A stretch of 64,000 bases of DNA from Pullulanibacillus sp. KACC 23026 (GTDB lineage Bacteria > Bacillota > Bacilli > Bacillales > Sporolactobacillaceae). Each line of letters begins with the position of its first letter. The stretch's first letter is position 1. The position numbers and the translations under genes were made by a program. The stretch is taken from assembly GCF_029094525.1 (NCBI RefSeq), contig NZ_CP119107.1, forward strand, positions 248,001-312,000. The letters run 5' to 3'. The notes beneath the pieces are model-generated. The model was not told where the DNA came from, did not search any database, and saw nothing but the letters and a program-made list of their open reading frames with translations. Below, one piece after another: positions 1 through 8,029 of this stretch.

Positions 1-279
1 TTGAAGGAGGAGAAAACAAGCGAGACAGAATCTGTGTTAGAAATGCAGTCTTTGCAAACCCTTCTTCTTGAAGAAATGTCGAGAAAGCAAGCCGAAATAG
101 ATAAAGAACAAAGGTCAGGTTTTATGAAGCTGCTTGAGAAATTAAACTTGATTAAACATGAGAATGATAAAAGCCATGATACTCAGCTTGAAAACCAAAA
201 ACTCATGGTCGATGCTTTGCATAAACTTATGAATGAAGAAGCTTTCATGAAGGAAATAAATGAATTAACCTCTAAATAA
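1..279 (+). CDS. Unknown hydrophilic helical protein, possibly cut at left edge
   Basis: The frame is open from base 1 and ends in TAA at 277-279. The 92 visible residues are highly charged (Glu, Lys), lack membrane segments, and have spaced Leu/Met that suggest helix or coiled coil. A TTG at base 1 could be the start. However, the only strong ribosome-binding sequence (AAGGAGGAG, 4-12) lies inside the frame and has no start codon at proper distance behind it, so the true start is probably outside the window. I do not recognise the family. Confidence 0.5.
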   Translation: MKEEKTSETESVLEMQSLQTLLLEEMSRKQAEIDKEQRSGFMKLLEKLNLIKHENDKSHDTQLENQKLMVDALHKLMNEEAFMKEINELTSK

Positions 280-344
280 ATGGGGAAATCTTGCTGAAGG
301 GTAACGGGTTTGGTTTTGAGGTAGAAAACGTCAACAAATAAATT

Positions 345-381
345 AAAAGGGATACTAATTCAAGAATGAATGGTATCCTTT
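345..381. terminator. Hairpin terminator between convergent genes
   Basis: AAGGGATAC and GTATCCTT form a stem with one bulge, followed by a T-rich stretch. It lies between the rightward gene ending at 279 and the leftward gene ending at 441, so it could serve both. Confidence 0.45.
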
Positions 382-440
382 ATTTATTTCCATTTAAACG
401 AACCCCTTCTTGCTGCAAACTGCTTATAACTGATGGGGGT

Positions 441-731
441 TCAATAGGTCTTTTCAATTTTTTCAAGTAAATAAATGATTAATAAAATGAGCCAAGCGCC
501 CATTTTAATAGGAATGCTCGCTGTCCAAATGACGGTTAAAACCAACAATATAACTAAGAAAATGACGGAAACACGTGTTGGTTTAAAGGACGTTGGTTGA
601 CGCGTCCGCTCTGGAATTAATAAACCAATCATAAAGGCTAAAACGAAAAAAGTAATCGCCCCTATTGTGCTCTGATTCACTAGACCGAATAAACAAGCCA
701 TTAGTGCTGAATATAAAAACTTAAAGGCCAT
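441..731 (-). CDS. Small membrane protein of unknown function
   Basis: A 96-residue protein with three or four hydrophobic segments (about residues 5-20, 23-40, 53-70 and 76-92) and a positively charged loop around residues 41-52 (ERTRQP...KPTR). That pattern indicates a small integral membrane protein. The ribosome-binding site is poor: AAGGAAG abuts the ATG almost directly. I do not recognise a family and no function can be given. The neighbours (speD, an unknown fragment) give no clue. Confidence 0.5.
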   Translation of the reverse strand: MAFKFLYSALMACLFGLVNQSTIGAITFFVLAFMIGLLIPERTRQPTSFKPTRVSVIFLVILLVLTVIWTASIPIKMGAWLILLIIYLLEKIEKTY

Positions 732-1007
732 CTTCCTTAAAAAAAGTCCCTCGGTTTCCCTCTTTTGCTTCTACAGCAGGATCCCCATCGTTTTTCTCAA
801 GCGGCCCTTTTTTATGGAACAAGTAAGAGATAGATAGGATTAAAAGATAGACTATAGGGCATGTATGGTTTAGACGGACTGGGGGAACTTAAGGAATAGA
901 AAACGGACTATTGGATTGTGGCACTTTCTTAGAAAAAACTCTAAGAATATAAATGTTTTGACTCCTTTTCCGGAAGGCTTGTTTAAACTGTCAAGGGGGA
1001 ATGGATC

Positions 1008-1823
1008 GTGAAACTTTCAGGAGAGCAGGTCATTGAACTTCATGGTTTCAATAATTTAACGAAAACCTTGAGTTTTAATATGTATGATATTTGTTACACA
1101 AAGACAAAAGAAGAGCGTGAAGCCTACATAGAGTATATCGATGAACAATACAATGCGACGCGTTTAACCGAAATCTTGAATCATGTGTCAGAGATAATCG
1201 GTGCCCATGTGCTGAATGTTTCCAAACAAGATTATGTCCCTCAAGGAGCGAGCGTCACTCTTCTCGTTTCAGAGGGACCGATAACAGAGGTGCCGACCGA
1301 GCATCTGGCTGAAACGCCGGGGCCATTGCCAAAGTCTATTGTCGATCATCTGGATAAGAGTCATATTACGGTTCATACTTATCCGGAATATCATCCACAG
1401 GAAGGAATCTGCACGTTCAGAGCAGATATTGACGTATCGACTTGCGGAGAAATCTCTCCTTTAAAAGCCCTTAATTACCTCATTCATTCTTTTGATACAG
1501 ACATTATGACAATGGATTATCGCGTTAGAGGCTTCACAAGAGATAAGACGGGGAAGAAGCTTTTTATCGATCATGAAATTAATTCGATTCAAAATTATAT
1601 ACCGGATAACGTAAAAGAAGACTATCATATGATTGATGTTAACGTCTACCAAGAACATATTTTTCATACTAAATGTAAGCTTAAGAACTTTGATCTCAAT
1701 AATTACCTCTTTGGCTATACAAAAGAAAAGCTCTCGGAGAAAGAACAAATGACGATCACGAAGCAGCTTAAGAAGGAAATGGACGAGATCTTTTATGGGA
1801 AGAACATGGGGGTGGAATTTTAA
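1008..1823 (+). CDS. speD: S-adenosylmethionine decarboxylase proenzyme, E. coli-type
   Basis: Makes decarboxylated S-adenosylmethionine, the aminopropyl donor for spermidine synthesis. The 271 residues match the long enterobacterial-type SpeD nearly end to end: LHGFNNLTK at the N-terminus, the central [12 protein letters not shown], then [12 protein letters not shown] and DHEINSIQN. Self-cleavage to give the pyruvoyl cofactor is expected before Ser118 in DKSHI. The start is GTG at 1008 with AAGGGGG about 8 bases upstream. Many Bacillus species carry only the short (~125 aa) SpeD type, so the long form is worth noting. No speE lies next to it; a strong terminator follows. Confidence 0.95.
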   Translation: MKLSGEQVIELHGFNNLTKTLSFNMYDICYTKTKEEREAYIEYIDEQYNATRLTEILNHVSEIIGAHVLNVSKQDYVPQGASVTLLVSEGPITEVPTEHLAETPGPLPKSIVDHLDKSHITVHTYPEYHPQEGICTFRADIDVSTCGEISPLKALNYLIHSFDTDIMTMDYRVRGFTRDKTGKKLFIDHEINSIQNYIPDNVKEDYHMIDVNVYQEHIFHTKCKLKNFDLNNYLFGYTKEKLSEKEQMTITKQLKKEMDEIFYGKNMGVEF

Positions 1824-1826
1824 AAG

Positions 1827-1863
1827 AACAGGCTCATGCACCAGAAGTTGGCATGAGCCTGTT
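1827..1863. terminator. Bidirectional terminator between speD and pepT
   Basis: A perfect 13-bp stem (AACAGGCTCATGC / GCATGAGCCTGTT) with an 11-base loop, with A-rich and T-rich flanks. It is shared by the convergent speD and pepT. Confidence 0.85.
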
Positions 1864-1877
1864 TGTGATTCCAAAGG

Positions 1878-3107
1878 TTAAGCTTGAGCAAATCGCTTAA
1901 GAATTTCAATGATGACTTGAGTAGATTTTTCCATGTTATCAACCGAGGCATATTCGAACTTGCCATGGAAATTCTCTCCGCCAGTAAAAAGATTTGGGGT
2001 TGGCAGTCCCATATAGGAGATTTGTGACCCGTCTGTTCCTCCGCGAATCGGCTCAATTTTCGGCACAATTCCAAGTGACTTCATGGCGTCGCTCGCAATA
2101 TCAACGATCTCCATAACAGGTTCAATCTTCTCACGCATATTGTAGTACTGATCATTCAGTTCAAGGGTGACCGCATCCTGACCGTATTTTTCTTGGAACC
2201 CGGCAACTAATGATTGGATGAAAGCCTTCCTTCCTTCGAAGGAGTCACGATCGAAATCACGGATAATATAATAGAGCTTTGTTTGTTCAACATCTCCGTT
2301 AAATGAAAGGAGATGGTAGAAGCCTTCATACCCGTCTGTATATTCAGGGGCTTCGTCTTTAGGAAGCTGTTCATGGAAAGCCATAGCGATTTTGCTTGAA
2401 TGAATCATTTTTCCTTTAGCTGTACCGGGATGCACATTGGTTCCATTAAAGGTTAATTTGGCAGCAGCGGCATTAAAGCTTTCATATTGAAGCTCACCTA
2501 GTGGACCGCCGTCAACGGTATAGGCATAAGTGGCATCAAAGGCTTTGACATCAAAACGGTGAGGTCCGCGGCCAATCTCTTCATCTGGTGTAAAGGCGAC
2601 ACGCACTCGGCCATGTTTAATTTCTGGATGGTTCATCAAATAATTCATGGCCGTCATAATCTCAGCAATCCCTGCTTTGTTATCAGCCCCAAGCAGTGTT
2701 TGGCCATCTGTTGTGATGAGTGTATGTCCGACATATTGGGAAAGTTCTGGAAAATCCTGCGGCGACAGAACAATTTGAAGGGCTTCATTTAAAACGATGT
2801 CGTTGCCATCATAGGCTTCGACGACTTTTGGCTTTACACCTTTACCAGTAAAATCGGTTGCCGTGTCTAGGTGTGCCATGAAACCAATTGTTGGAACATC
2901 GTGATCGACATTGGACGGCAATGTGGCCATGACGTAAGCATTCTCATCAACCGTCACATCCTCCATTCCGATTCGCTTAAGTTCGTCCACTAGATGACGG
3001 GCAAGATCCCATTGGCCAGGTGTGGAAGGACAGGTTTCACTTTCTTCGTTAGATTGCGTATCGATCTTTGCGTATGTAGTGAGCCGTTCAATAAGCTCCG
3101 TTTTCAT
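1878..3107 (-). CDS. pepT: Peptidase T (tripeptide aminopeptidase)
   Basis: A cytosolic M20-family zinc aminopeptidase that releases the N-terminal residue of tripeptides. Family landmarks visible are [11 protein letters not shown] (metal-binding His and catalytic Asp), [10 protein letters not shown] (bridging Asp), TPDEEIGRG (general-base Glu pair) and VDGGPLGEL. The length (about 409 aa) is typical. The frame opens at a GTG at 3116, but the ribosome-binding sequence AAAGGGAG touches that codon. The ATG at 3107 sits 8 bases behind it and gives the usual start MKTELIERL. It is a single-gene unit ending in the terminator shared with speD. Confidence 0.95.
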   Translation of the reverse strand: MKTELIERLTTYAKIDTQSNEESETCPSTPGQWDLARHLVDELKRIGMEDVTVDENAYVMATLPSNVDHDVPTIGFMAHLDTATDFTGKGVKPKVVEAYDGNDIVLNEALQIVLSPQDFPELSQYVGHTLITTDGQTLLGADNKAGIAEIMTAMNYLMNHPEIKHGRVRVAFTPDEEIGRGPHRFDVKAFDATYAYTVDGGPLGELQYESFNAAAAKLTFNGTNVHPGTAKGKMIHSSKIAMAFHEQLPKDEAPEYTDGYEGFYHLLSFNGDVEQTKLYYIIRDFDRDSFEGRKAFIQSLVAGFQEKYGQDAVTLELNDQYYNMREKIEPVMEIVDIASDAMKSLGIVPKIEPIRGGTDGSQISYMGLPTPNLFTGGENFHGKFEYASVDNMEKSTQVIIEILKRFAQA

Positions 3108-3202
3108 TATGGTCACTCCCTTTGTCCCATGATCAAATTAACAGATTAATTATATCATGTTTCAAGGAGACCAGTTGGATTCAAATGAGTGGCGATAAAT
3201 AG

Positions 3203-3255
3203 AAAAAGTCGATCCAAGCAGATCATTATTTAGACCTGCTGAACCGACCTTTTTT
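3203..3255 (-). terminator. Terminator of cotD
   Basis: Read leftward, AGCAGGTC/GATCTGCT and an outer GGTCG/CGAC pair form a long stem just after the cotD stop, ending in a T run. Confidence 0.6.
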
Positions 3256-3270
3256 ATATTCATATTAGGA

Positions 3271-3468
3271 CTAGCAGCATTTGGTAGGATAGCCGGGATC
3301 ATTGACCACATTTTGATAAACAGGACGATAAATGTGTTGTGGAACATTAACAATGTTTTGTCTAGTAACAATGACTACAGGGTGAATATAAGGAACGACC
3401 CGTGGGACATAACAATCCCTTACGACATATTGTGGCGGACACTCTATTGGTCGGCATTGTTCGTTCAT
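3271..3468 (-). CDS. cotD: CotD-like inner spore coat protein
   Basis: A 65-residue protein, rich in Cys, Pro, His, Tyr and Val, with the CotD-family layout: an N-terminal CRPIECPP, a central VVPYIHPVV, an NVPQHIYRPVYQNV stretch and a C-terminal Cys pair. In Bacillus, CotD is a minor inner-coat protein made in the mother cell. The start is the ATG at 3468, with GGAGGTGA 7 bases upstream; the in-frame TTG just before it is too close. This is direct evidence for a spore former. The family call rests on composition and motif order, not a long match. Confidence 0.75.
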   Translation of the reverse strand: MNEQCRPIECPPQYVVRDCYVPRVVPYIHPVVIVTRQNIVNVPQHIYRPVYQNVVNDPGYPTKCC

Positions 3469-3545
3469 CAATCATCACCTCCATTACTGTTTACTATATT
3501 ACATGCACGACCAAGGAAAATCGAAACGGACAAACGTCTAGTTAT

Positions 3546-3596
3546 TGAAACATGGGGACGGTTCTCTTGTTTCAAGTAAACAAGAGAACCGTTCCC
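3546..3596. repeat. GGGGACGG-type dispersed palindromic element
   Basis: TGAAACA and TGTTTCA flank a GGGGACGGTTCTC core. This is followed immediately by an inverted copy of the core ending GAGAACCGTTCCC, so the whole element can form an almost perfect 17-18 bp hairpin. A close relative lies at 15326-15354. Confidence 0.7.
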
Positions 3597-3600
3597 AAAC

Positions 3601-3628
3601 AAAAAGCTGCCTTAAGGGGCAGCTTTTT
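3601..3628 (-). terminator. Terminator of the rhodanese gene
   Basis: AAAAAGCTGCC and GGCAGCTTTTT form an 11-bp stem with a short loop, directly after the stop codon of the leftward rhodanese gene. Confidence 0.8.
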
Positions 3629-3642
3629 ATTTACTAATTCAA

Positions 3643-4047
3643 TTAAGCAGGTGTTTCTACTTTATAGCCGGCTTCTTTCCAGGCACCTGTTCCGCCTTCG
3701 ATAAAGGATACATCTTCAAAGCCCATTAATTTAAGTATATAAGCACCTAGGGCAGCTTGGCCGCCAGCACCGCATGTGATAATGACAGGACGTGTGCGAT
3801 CGGCTAGGTCTGGGTCACGCAAGTTTTCCGGGAGTTCTAAATCAGCTCGAATAGGAAGCATCCCAAGAGAGATATTTTTACTGCTTGGAATTAATCCGCA
3901 TGCACCAGCATCTTTTGCATCTTGAACATCAATAATGAGTGTGTTGGGGTTTGATTCCATTTTTTCTTTTGCCTCTGCTGAAGAGATCGCTGGGACATTT
4001 TCACGCGCCTTACCTACTAATTCAAGAAAAGTAATACCTTTTGCCAT
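3643..4047 (-). CDS. Rhodanese-domain protein
   Basis: A single-domain rhodanese-like protein of 134 residues. The domain occupies about residues 18-131: TLIIDVQDAKDAG, then the active-site loop ITCGAGGQAALGA with its catalytic Cys, and a C-terminal GGTGAWKEAGY. Such proteins carry a persulfide sulfur on that Cys; the acceptor is unknown here. The start ATG is preceded by AAAGGAGG. It is a single-gene unit bounded by its own terminator. The loop (CGAGGQA) is not the canonical CxxGxR thiosulfate-sulfurtransferase form, so substrate use is open. Confidence 0.85.
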   Translation of the reverse strand: MAKGITFLELVGKARENVPAISSAEAKEKMESNPNTLIIDVQDAKDAGACGLIPSSKNISLGMLPIRADLELPENLRDPDLADRTRPVIITCGAGGQAALGAYILKLMGFEDVSFIEGGTGAWKEAGYKVETPA

Positions 4048-4142
4048 ATGTAACGCCTCCTTTAAAATACTTCATTACAATATCCATTATAACGATTTCT
4101 ATACCTTGACTTCAAAGCGGGAAGACTTATACTTCTGAAAAA

Positions 4143-4186
4143 AACTGACAGCGCTATCCTCTCAGATAGTCTGTCAGCTCTTTTTT
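4143..4186 (-). terminator. Terminator of katA
   Basis: CTGACAG/CTGTCAG with an inner ACTATC/GATAG pairing, and T runs on both sides. It lies directly after the katA stop. Confidence 0.8.
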
Positions 4187-4194
4187 GATTCAAT

Positions 4195-5646
4195 TTATTT
4201 CACATTTAATGATAAGCCAAGGCCTTTAGCGACACGTTCACCGTATTCTGGGTCGGCTTTGGCAAAGTGTTCGATTTGACGCTCTTGAATGTCTTTGTTG
4301 ACAGGCTTCATAGCTGCAACGATGTTGTTGATAAGGCGTTCTTTCTCATCCGCGCTCATTAAGCGATAGAGGTCGCCAGCCTGTGTATAGTGGTCATTGC
4401 TGTCATAAGCGACGCTGTCCGCATAACCAGATACTTCAAAAGATGGATGAGCATCTTCCGGTGATTCCGCTGGTCCATTAAAGCTGTTTGGCTCGTAGTT
4501 AACAGAGCCGCCGCCGTTGTCGTCAAAGCGCATAAAACCATCGCGTTGGTAATTGTTGACCGCTGCCTGTTTCGCTGCGTTAACAGGAAGAAGCTGATAG
4601 TTGCCGCCTAAACGGTAACGATGCGCATCGGCATAAGCGAACAAACGTCCCTGAAGCATTTTGTCAGGAGAAGCGCTAATGCCGGGTACAAAGTTACCAG
4701 GGGAGAATGCAGCTTGCTCCACTTCAGCAAAATAATTTTTCGGATTGCGGTCAAGAACCATTTTACCAACTTCGATGAGCGGGTAATCTTTGTGAGACCA
4801 CACTTTGGTAACATCAAATGGATCAAAGCGATAGGTGTTAGCATCTTCAAGCGGCATAATTTGCACGTAAAGGCGCCATGAAGGGAAATTTCCCTCTTCA
4901 ATCGAAGCATAAAGATCGCGTGTTGCATAATCAGGGTCTACACCGGCAATGCGCTGAGCATCTTCGGCGGTGAGGTTTTTAATCCCTTGCTCGGTCTTGA
5001 AGTGATACTTAACCCAGAACGATTCACCATCAGCATTCGTCCATTTGAAGGTATGACTGCCGTAACCGTTCATATGACGGTATGTAGCGGGTATACCGCG
5101 GTCTGAGAAAAGAATCGTTACTTGATGCAAGGACTCAGGAGATAAAGACCAGAAGTCCCAAACCGCATTAGGATCCTTGCAGTTTGTCGCAGGATTGCGT
5201 TTCTGTGTATGGATAAAATCAGGAAATTTAATAGCATCACGAATAAAGAAAACAGGGGTGTTATTCCCGACGAGATCATAGTTTCCCTCTTCTGTGTAAA
5301 ATTTCACAGCGAAGCCGCGCGGGTCGCGCTCTGTATCGGCAGCCCCTTTTTCCCCAGCGACTGTCGAAAAACGAATGAAGAGAGGGGTACGGAGCCCGCG
5401 TTCAGATAAAAATTTTGCCTTTGTCCACTTAGTCACATCATTGGTTACTTCGAGGTATCCATATGCACCGGCACCTTTGGCGTGAACGACACGTTCAGGA
5501 ATCCGCTCGCGGTTAAAGTGGGCGAGCTTTTCAATCAAATGAATATCTTGGATCAATGTCGGGCCGCGGGAGCCAGCTGTCCAAGAATTTTGATTATCAG
5601 CAACAGGGGCACCAGAAGCGGTTGTAAGTTTCTTTTGTTCCGTCAC
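4195..5646 (-). CDS. katA: Vegetative heme catalase
   Basis: Degrades H2O2 in the cytosol. A monofunctional small-subunit catalase of 483 residues, full length for the KatA type. Visible catalytic residues are His55 in [11 protein letters not shown], Asn128 in [10 protein letters not shown], and the proximal heme ligand Tyr338 in [11 protein letters not shown]. The start is GTG with AAGGAGGAG upstream. It lies 60 bases downstream of perR on the same strand with no clear promoter between, so it is probably read from the PerR-box promoter upstream of perR. A terminator follows. Confidence 0.97.
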   Translation of the reverse strand: MTEQKKLTTASGAPVADNQNSWTAGSRGPTLIQDIHLIEKLAHFNRERIPERVVHAKGAGAYGYLEVTNDVTKWTKAKFLSERGLRTPLFIRFSTVAGEKGAADTERDPRGFAVKFYTEEGNYDLVGNNTPVFFIRDAIKFPDFIHTQKRNPATNCKDPNAVWDFWSLSPESLHQVTILFSDRGIPATYRHMNGYGSHTFKWTNADGESFWVKYHFKTEQGIKNLTAEDAQRIAGVDPDYATRDLYASIEEGNFPSWRLYVQIMPLEDANTYRFDPFDVTKVWSHKDYPLIEVGKMVLDRNPKNYFAEVEQAAFSPGNFVPGISASPDKMLQGRLFAYADAHRYRLGGNYQLLPVNAAKQAAVNNYQRDGFMRFDDNGGGSVNYEPNSFNGPAESPEDAHPSFEVSGYADSVAYDSNDHYTQAGDLYRLMSADEKERLINNIVAAMKPVNKDIQERQIEHFAKADPEYGERVAKGLGLSLNVK

Positions 5647-5706
5647 GGAATCTCCTCCTTAAAATTCTTTCTTTTATGTCAAAAACTGGCGAAAGGTCAA
5701 GTCCCA

Positions 5707-6108
5707 TTAAGGCTTAGAAGGACTTTGGCCTTGTCGGCAGCTTGGACATACTCCTTTAAAGATAATCTGTGTGGTTTGAATCGCATAATCTGTGTCCTGC
5801 TCAATTTGGGATGTCCAATCTAAAGGCGGATGGGTGGTTACTTCATCAACCTTGCCGCATATCGTACATTGAACATGGTGATGTTCTTCGGTATTTCCAT
5901 CGTAGCGGCTCGCAGAATCCCCCAGCTTTAACTCCCGTATAAGGTTCATTTCCGTTAAATAACGGAGGGAGTTATACACTGTTCCATAAGCAAAATGGAG
6001 GCCATGTTCATTCAATCGGGCAATGATATCTGAAGCAGTCGGATGATCGTGAGCAGAACGAATCACATCCAGAATGGCCTTTCTCTGAGGTGTTAAGTTG
6101 ATTGACAT
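5707..6108 (-). CDS. perR: Peroxide-responsive Fur-family repressor PerR
   Basis: A metal-dependent peroxide-sensing repressor of 133 residues. After an N-terminal winged helix with TVYNSLRYL, the regulatory metal site is recognisable by comparison with B. subtilis PerR: His22, Asp70, His76 and His78 correspond to H37, D85, H91 and H93. The structural zinc site is CTIC (81, 84) and CPSC (121, 124). Asn46 matches Asn61, which favours PerR over Fur boxes. The Asp104 position is Glu89 here, the residue found in Fur. Adjacent katA and the PerR-like operator upstream support the call. Confidence 0.92.
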   Translation of the reverse strand: MSINLTPQRKAILDVIRSAHDHPTASDIIARLNEHGLHFAYGTVYNSLRYLTEMNLIRELKLGDSASRYDGNTEEHHHVQCTICGKVDEVTTHPPLDWTSQIEQDTDYAIQTTQIIFKGVCPSCRQGQSPSKP

Positions 6109-6130
6109 ATTAGGGCCCCCTTATAACTAT

Positions 6131-6159
6131 ATTTTAGACTTAGTCTAAATACAAGTCAA
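6131..6159 (-). promoter_or_regulatory. perR-katA promoter with PerR-box-like operator
   Basis: Read leftward: -35 TTGACT (6154-6159), a 17-base spacer and -10 TAAAAT (6131-6136). A perfect 7-1-7 palindrome TTAGACT-n-AGTCTAA (6134-6148) overlaps the spacer and the -10. It has the size and symmetry of PerR boxes (TTATAAT-n-ATTATAA), so autoregulation and control of katA are likely. Confidence 0.8.
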
Positions 6160-6240
6160 TAGCTTTTTGAAAGTGAGTCCAAATATAGTAGTGAGACTTA
6201 GGAGGAAAAGCTCGGGTACCGTGAACCTAGGGCTATTTTA

Positions 6241-6452
6241 GTAGTTAGACGTAACGAGGATACGCTGTCGGCCGCGCAATGGGCCATCCGGGCAAATAGG
6301 TGTAACGAGAATACGTTATTACTAAAAAACGAGTTAAAATGACCAGAATCAGAGGGAATAGCGTAATGACGTTACCACTAATCTTGAAATCAGCCTCAAA
6401 ACTGGCAAATAAGGAATCGTCGTTACACAAAAACTAAATAGACGTAACGTTG
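6241..6452. repeat. Diverged copies of the 81-bp repeat family
   Basis: Contains GACGTAACGAGGATACGCT, CGCGCAATGGGCCA, TGTAACGAGAATACG, AATAAGGAATCGTCGTTAC and GACGTAACG, all recognisable pieces of the unit tandemly repeated at 8030-9450, here shortened and shuffled. Short frames across it have no ribosome-binding site. Otherwise the 6160-6663 gap holds only the terminator at 6467-6515. Confidence 0.7.
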
Positions 6453-6466
6453 TGCCCTAAATAGAT

Positions 6467-6515
6467 AAAAAACCGACCGCTCTCATTTGATCAGAAATGA
6501 AAGCAGGCGGTTTTT
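6467..6515 (-). terminator. Long hairpin terminator
   Basis: AAAAACCG...CATTT pairs with AAATG...CGGTTTTT in a roughly 20-bp stem with three mismatches, T-rich on both ends. It is 150 bases beyond the HAD gene stop and could end its transcript or one from the repeat region. Confidence 0.6.
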
Positions 6516-6663
6516 CTAATAGGCTCTGTTACTAGTGAACCTTTCATAACGAAAAATTCCTAGTAAAAGCAGAGGAAGCAGATCTATTTTGCTTTTATTA
6601 GAAGCAATGCCTGACTAATCAACAACGTCATTAACAAAGCCAAAAGCAGTTGTTATAGGGAAA

Positions 6664-7500
6664 TTAAACTAATTTTTTCAGAAAAGGCAGGGCCTCAGTC
6701 ATGCTTGAAACAACAAGATCGGCTGAATCAGGTGAACCTAGATTGTGATGATCGATATAAATAGTCGAGCAGCCAAGCGGTTGGACAGGACGAATTTCAT
6801 TGAGCCAATTATCACCAATGCTTAGGATGTTGCTGTACTCAACGTTAAAGGTCTCTTTGACCGTTTCAAAGCGTTCGAGTGTGCGGACTGGTTTGCTTCC
6901 ATTGAAAAGTTTAAGATGAAAGACTTTATCTAAACCAAGCTTTTGTAAGATCACTTCACTGTCCGCTTCAGGACTATTTGTCAGCAGCACGAGCTTCTTT
7001 TTACCATGAAGCGCTTCTAATACCTCTTTAAATCCAGGGATGGGGTCCATCTCATAGTCTGGTCCCATCATATATTCACGTGTTTCAAGGAAAGAGGCTT
7101 GTCCTTTTTGGGGGTCAAGGCCATAGTGCAGAGCAACCGAAACAGGAACCCACCATAGGTCCCCTACATTGACAAAACGGACTTGGTCCAACGTGATTGG
7201 CTCAGGGTAACGCTCCTGTAATTCATCAGATGAAAGGGGTTCCCCTTCCCACGTAAAGGCCTCTTGAACTCGGTTATCGAGTTGGACCAGTATTAAATCG
7301 TTAACGGCGTCATAAACCCGGCCCATTTTCAGCGTATGCTGATCTTGTTTGGCGAGTTCGTAGTCCTTTTTATAATTCGAAAGAACGTCAGGTGAGAGCT
7401 TCTCAGTGAGTCTTTCGGCATAATAATCAAAATGGTGGGTGTCTTCATAGAGCGTTCCATCCAGGTCAAAGACAATGACTTCTGTGTTAGATAAATCCAT
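6664..7500 (-). CDS. HAD-superfamily hydrolase
   Basis: A haloacid-dehalogenase-fold phosphatase, probably cytosolic. Motif I is VFDLDGTLYED (nucleophile Asp), motif II LLTNS, and motif III/IV the conserved Lys region SKPVRTLERF followed by SIGDNWLNEIRP. A cap domain lies between motifs I and II. The frame opens at ATG 7515, but that codon overlaps the ribosome-binding sequence TGAGGA. The ATG at 7500 has correct spacing and yields MDLSNTEVIVFDLDG. The substrate is unknown. It stands alone next to the repeat regions. Confidence 0.85.
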   Translation of the reverse strand: MDLSNTEVIVFDLDGTLYEDTHHFDYYAERLTEKLSPDVLSNYKKDYELAKQDQHTLKMGRVYDAVNDLILVQLDNRVQEAFTWEGEPLSSDELQERYPEPITLDQVRFVNVGDLWWVPVSVALHYGLDPQKGQASFLETREYMMGPDYEMDPIPGFKEVLEALHGKKKLVLLTNSPEADSEVILQKLGLDKVFHLKLFNGSKPVRTLERFETVKETFNVEYSNILSIGDNWLNEIRPVQPLGCSTIYIDHHNLGSPDSADLVVSSMTEALPFLKKLV

Positions 7501-7675
7501 TATAGGCGTCCTCATTTCGTTATATATTATGATGGCTATGGTTTAAAGTGTACCTAAGGTCTTGCCGTATTTAAACAATGGCTTTAGTTACAGTTTACCA
7601 TTTTTTTAATGACTTTCTATTCATTTCATAAATCCTGCTCTTATGCTTTCGTTGGTAAGGTCCTGAGGTAACAAT

Positions 7676-7705
7676 GAATAGTCAGAAGGTCATAATGGCA
7701 AACTA
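7676..7705 (+). promoter_or_regulatory. Sigma-G-like promoter of sspH
   Basis: GAATA (7676-7680), 18 bases, then CAAACTA (7699-7705). This matches the forespore sigma-G pattern GnATR-N18-CATnnTA at all but one defined position, 29 bases before the sspH start. Confidence 0.65.
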
Positions 7706-7734
7706 TACCAAAAATGAAATAAGGAGGAGCTCTT

Positions 7735-7914
7735 TTGGATGCCAACCGTGCAAGAGAGATTCTTGAAGCCAATTATATGATTCAAGTAAACTTGGCAGGA
7801 ATTCCTGTGTTTATTCAAAAAGTGAATGAGGATGGTCTAACTGCACAAGTATTTCCACTGGATGAGCCTGACCATGAACAGGTCGTGACACTCAACCAAT
7901 TAGAAGAAGGCTAA
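7735..7914 (+). CDS. sspH: Small acid-soluble spore protein, H-type
   Basis: A 59-residue protein starting at TTG 7735, with AAGGAGG (7721-7727) 7 bases upstream. The sequence begins MDANRAREILEA and continues with IPVFIQKVNEDG, AQVFPLDEP and a C-terminal VTLNQLEEG, the arrangement of SspH-family minor SASPs. These are forespore-made proteins of uncertain role packed in the spore core. The sigma-G-like promoter upstream agrees. A single-gene unit immediately before the 81-bp repeat array. It is short enough to be missed by ordinary gene finders. Confidence 0.85.
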   Translation: MDANRAREILEANYMIQVNLAGIPVFIQKVNEDGLTAQVFPLDEPDHEQVVTLNQLEEG

Positions 7915-8029
7915 TAGATGAGTTAGGCGGGCACCAAAACTAACTCTATTCGCCTCATCGGATGGCCTGCTTCTATGTAGGAAGCCGTTTAAGCCAATAA
8001 GGAATGCTCGTTACACAAAGGCCGATTAG

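Noticed and set aside
1461-1874. Leftward 137-codon frame opposite speD
   Set aside because: Entirely antisense to a strongly recognised gene, and its frame crosses the terminator.
3313-3579. Rightward 88-codon frame opposite cotD
   Set aside because: No ribosome-binding site; the leftward CotD-like frame has a good one and a family pattern.
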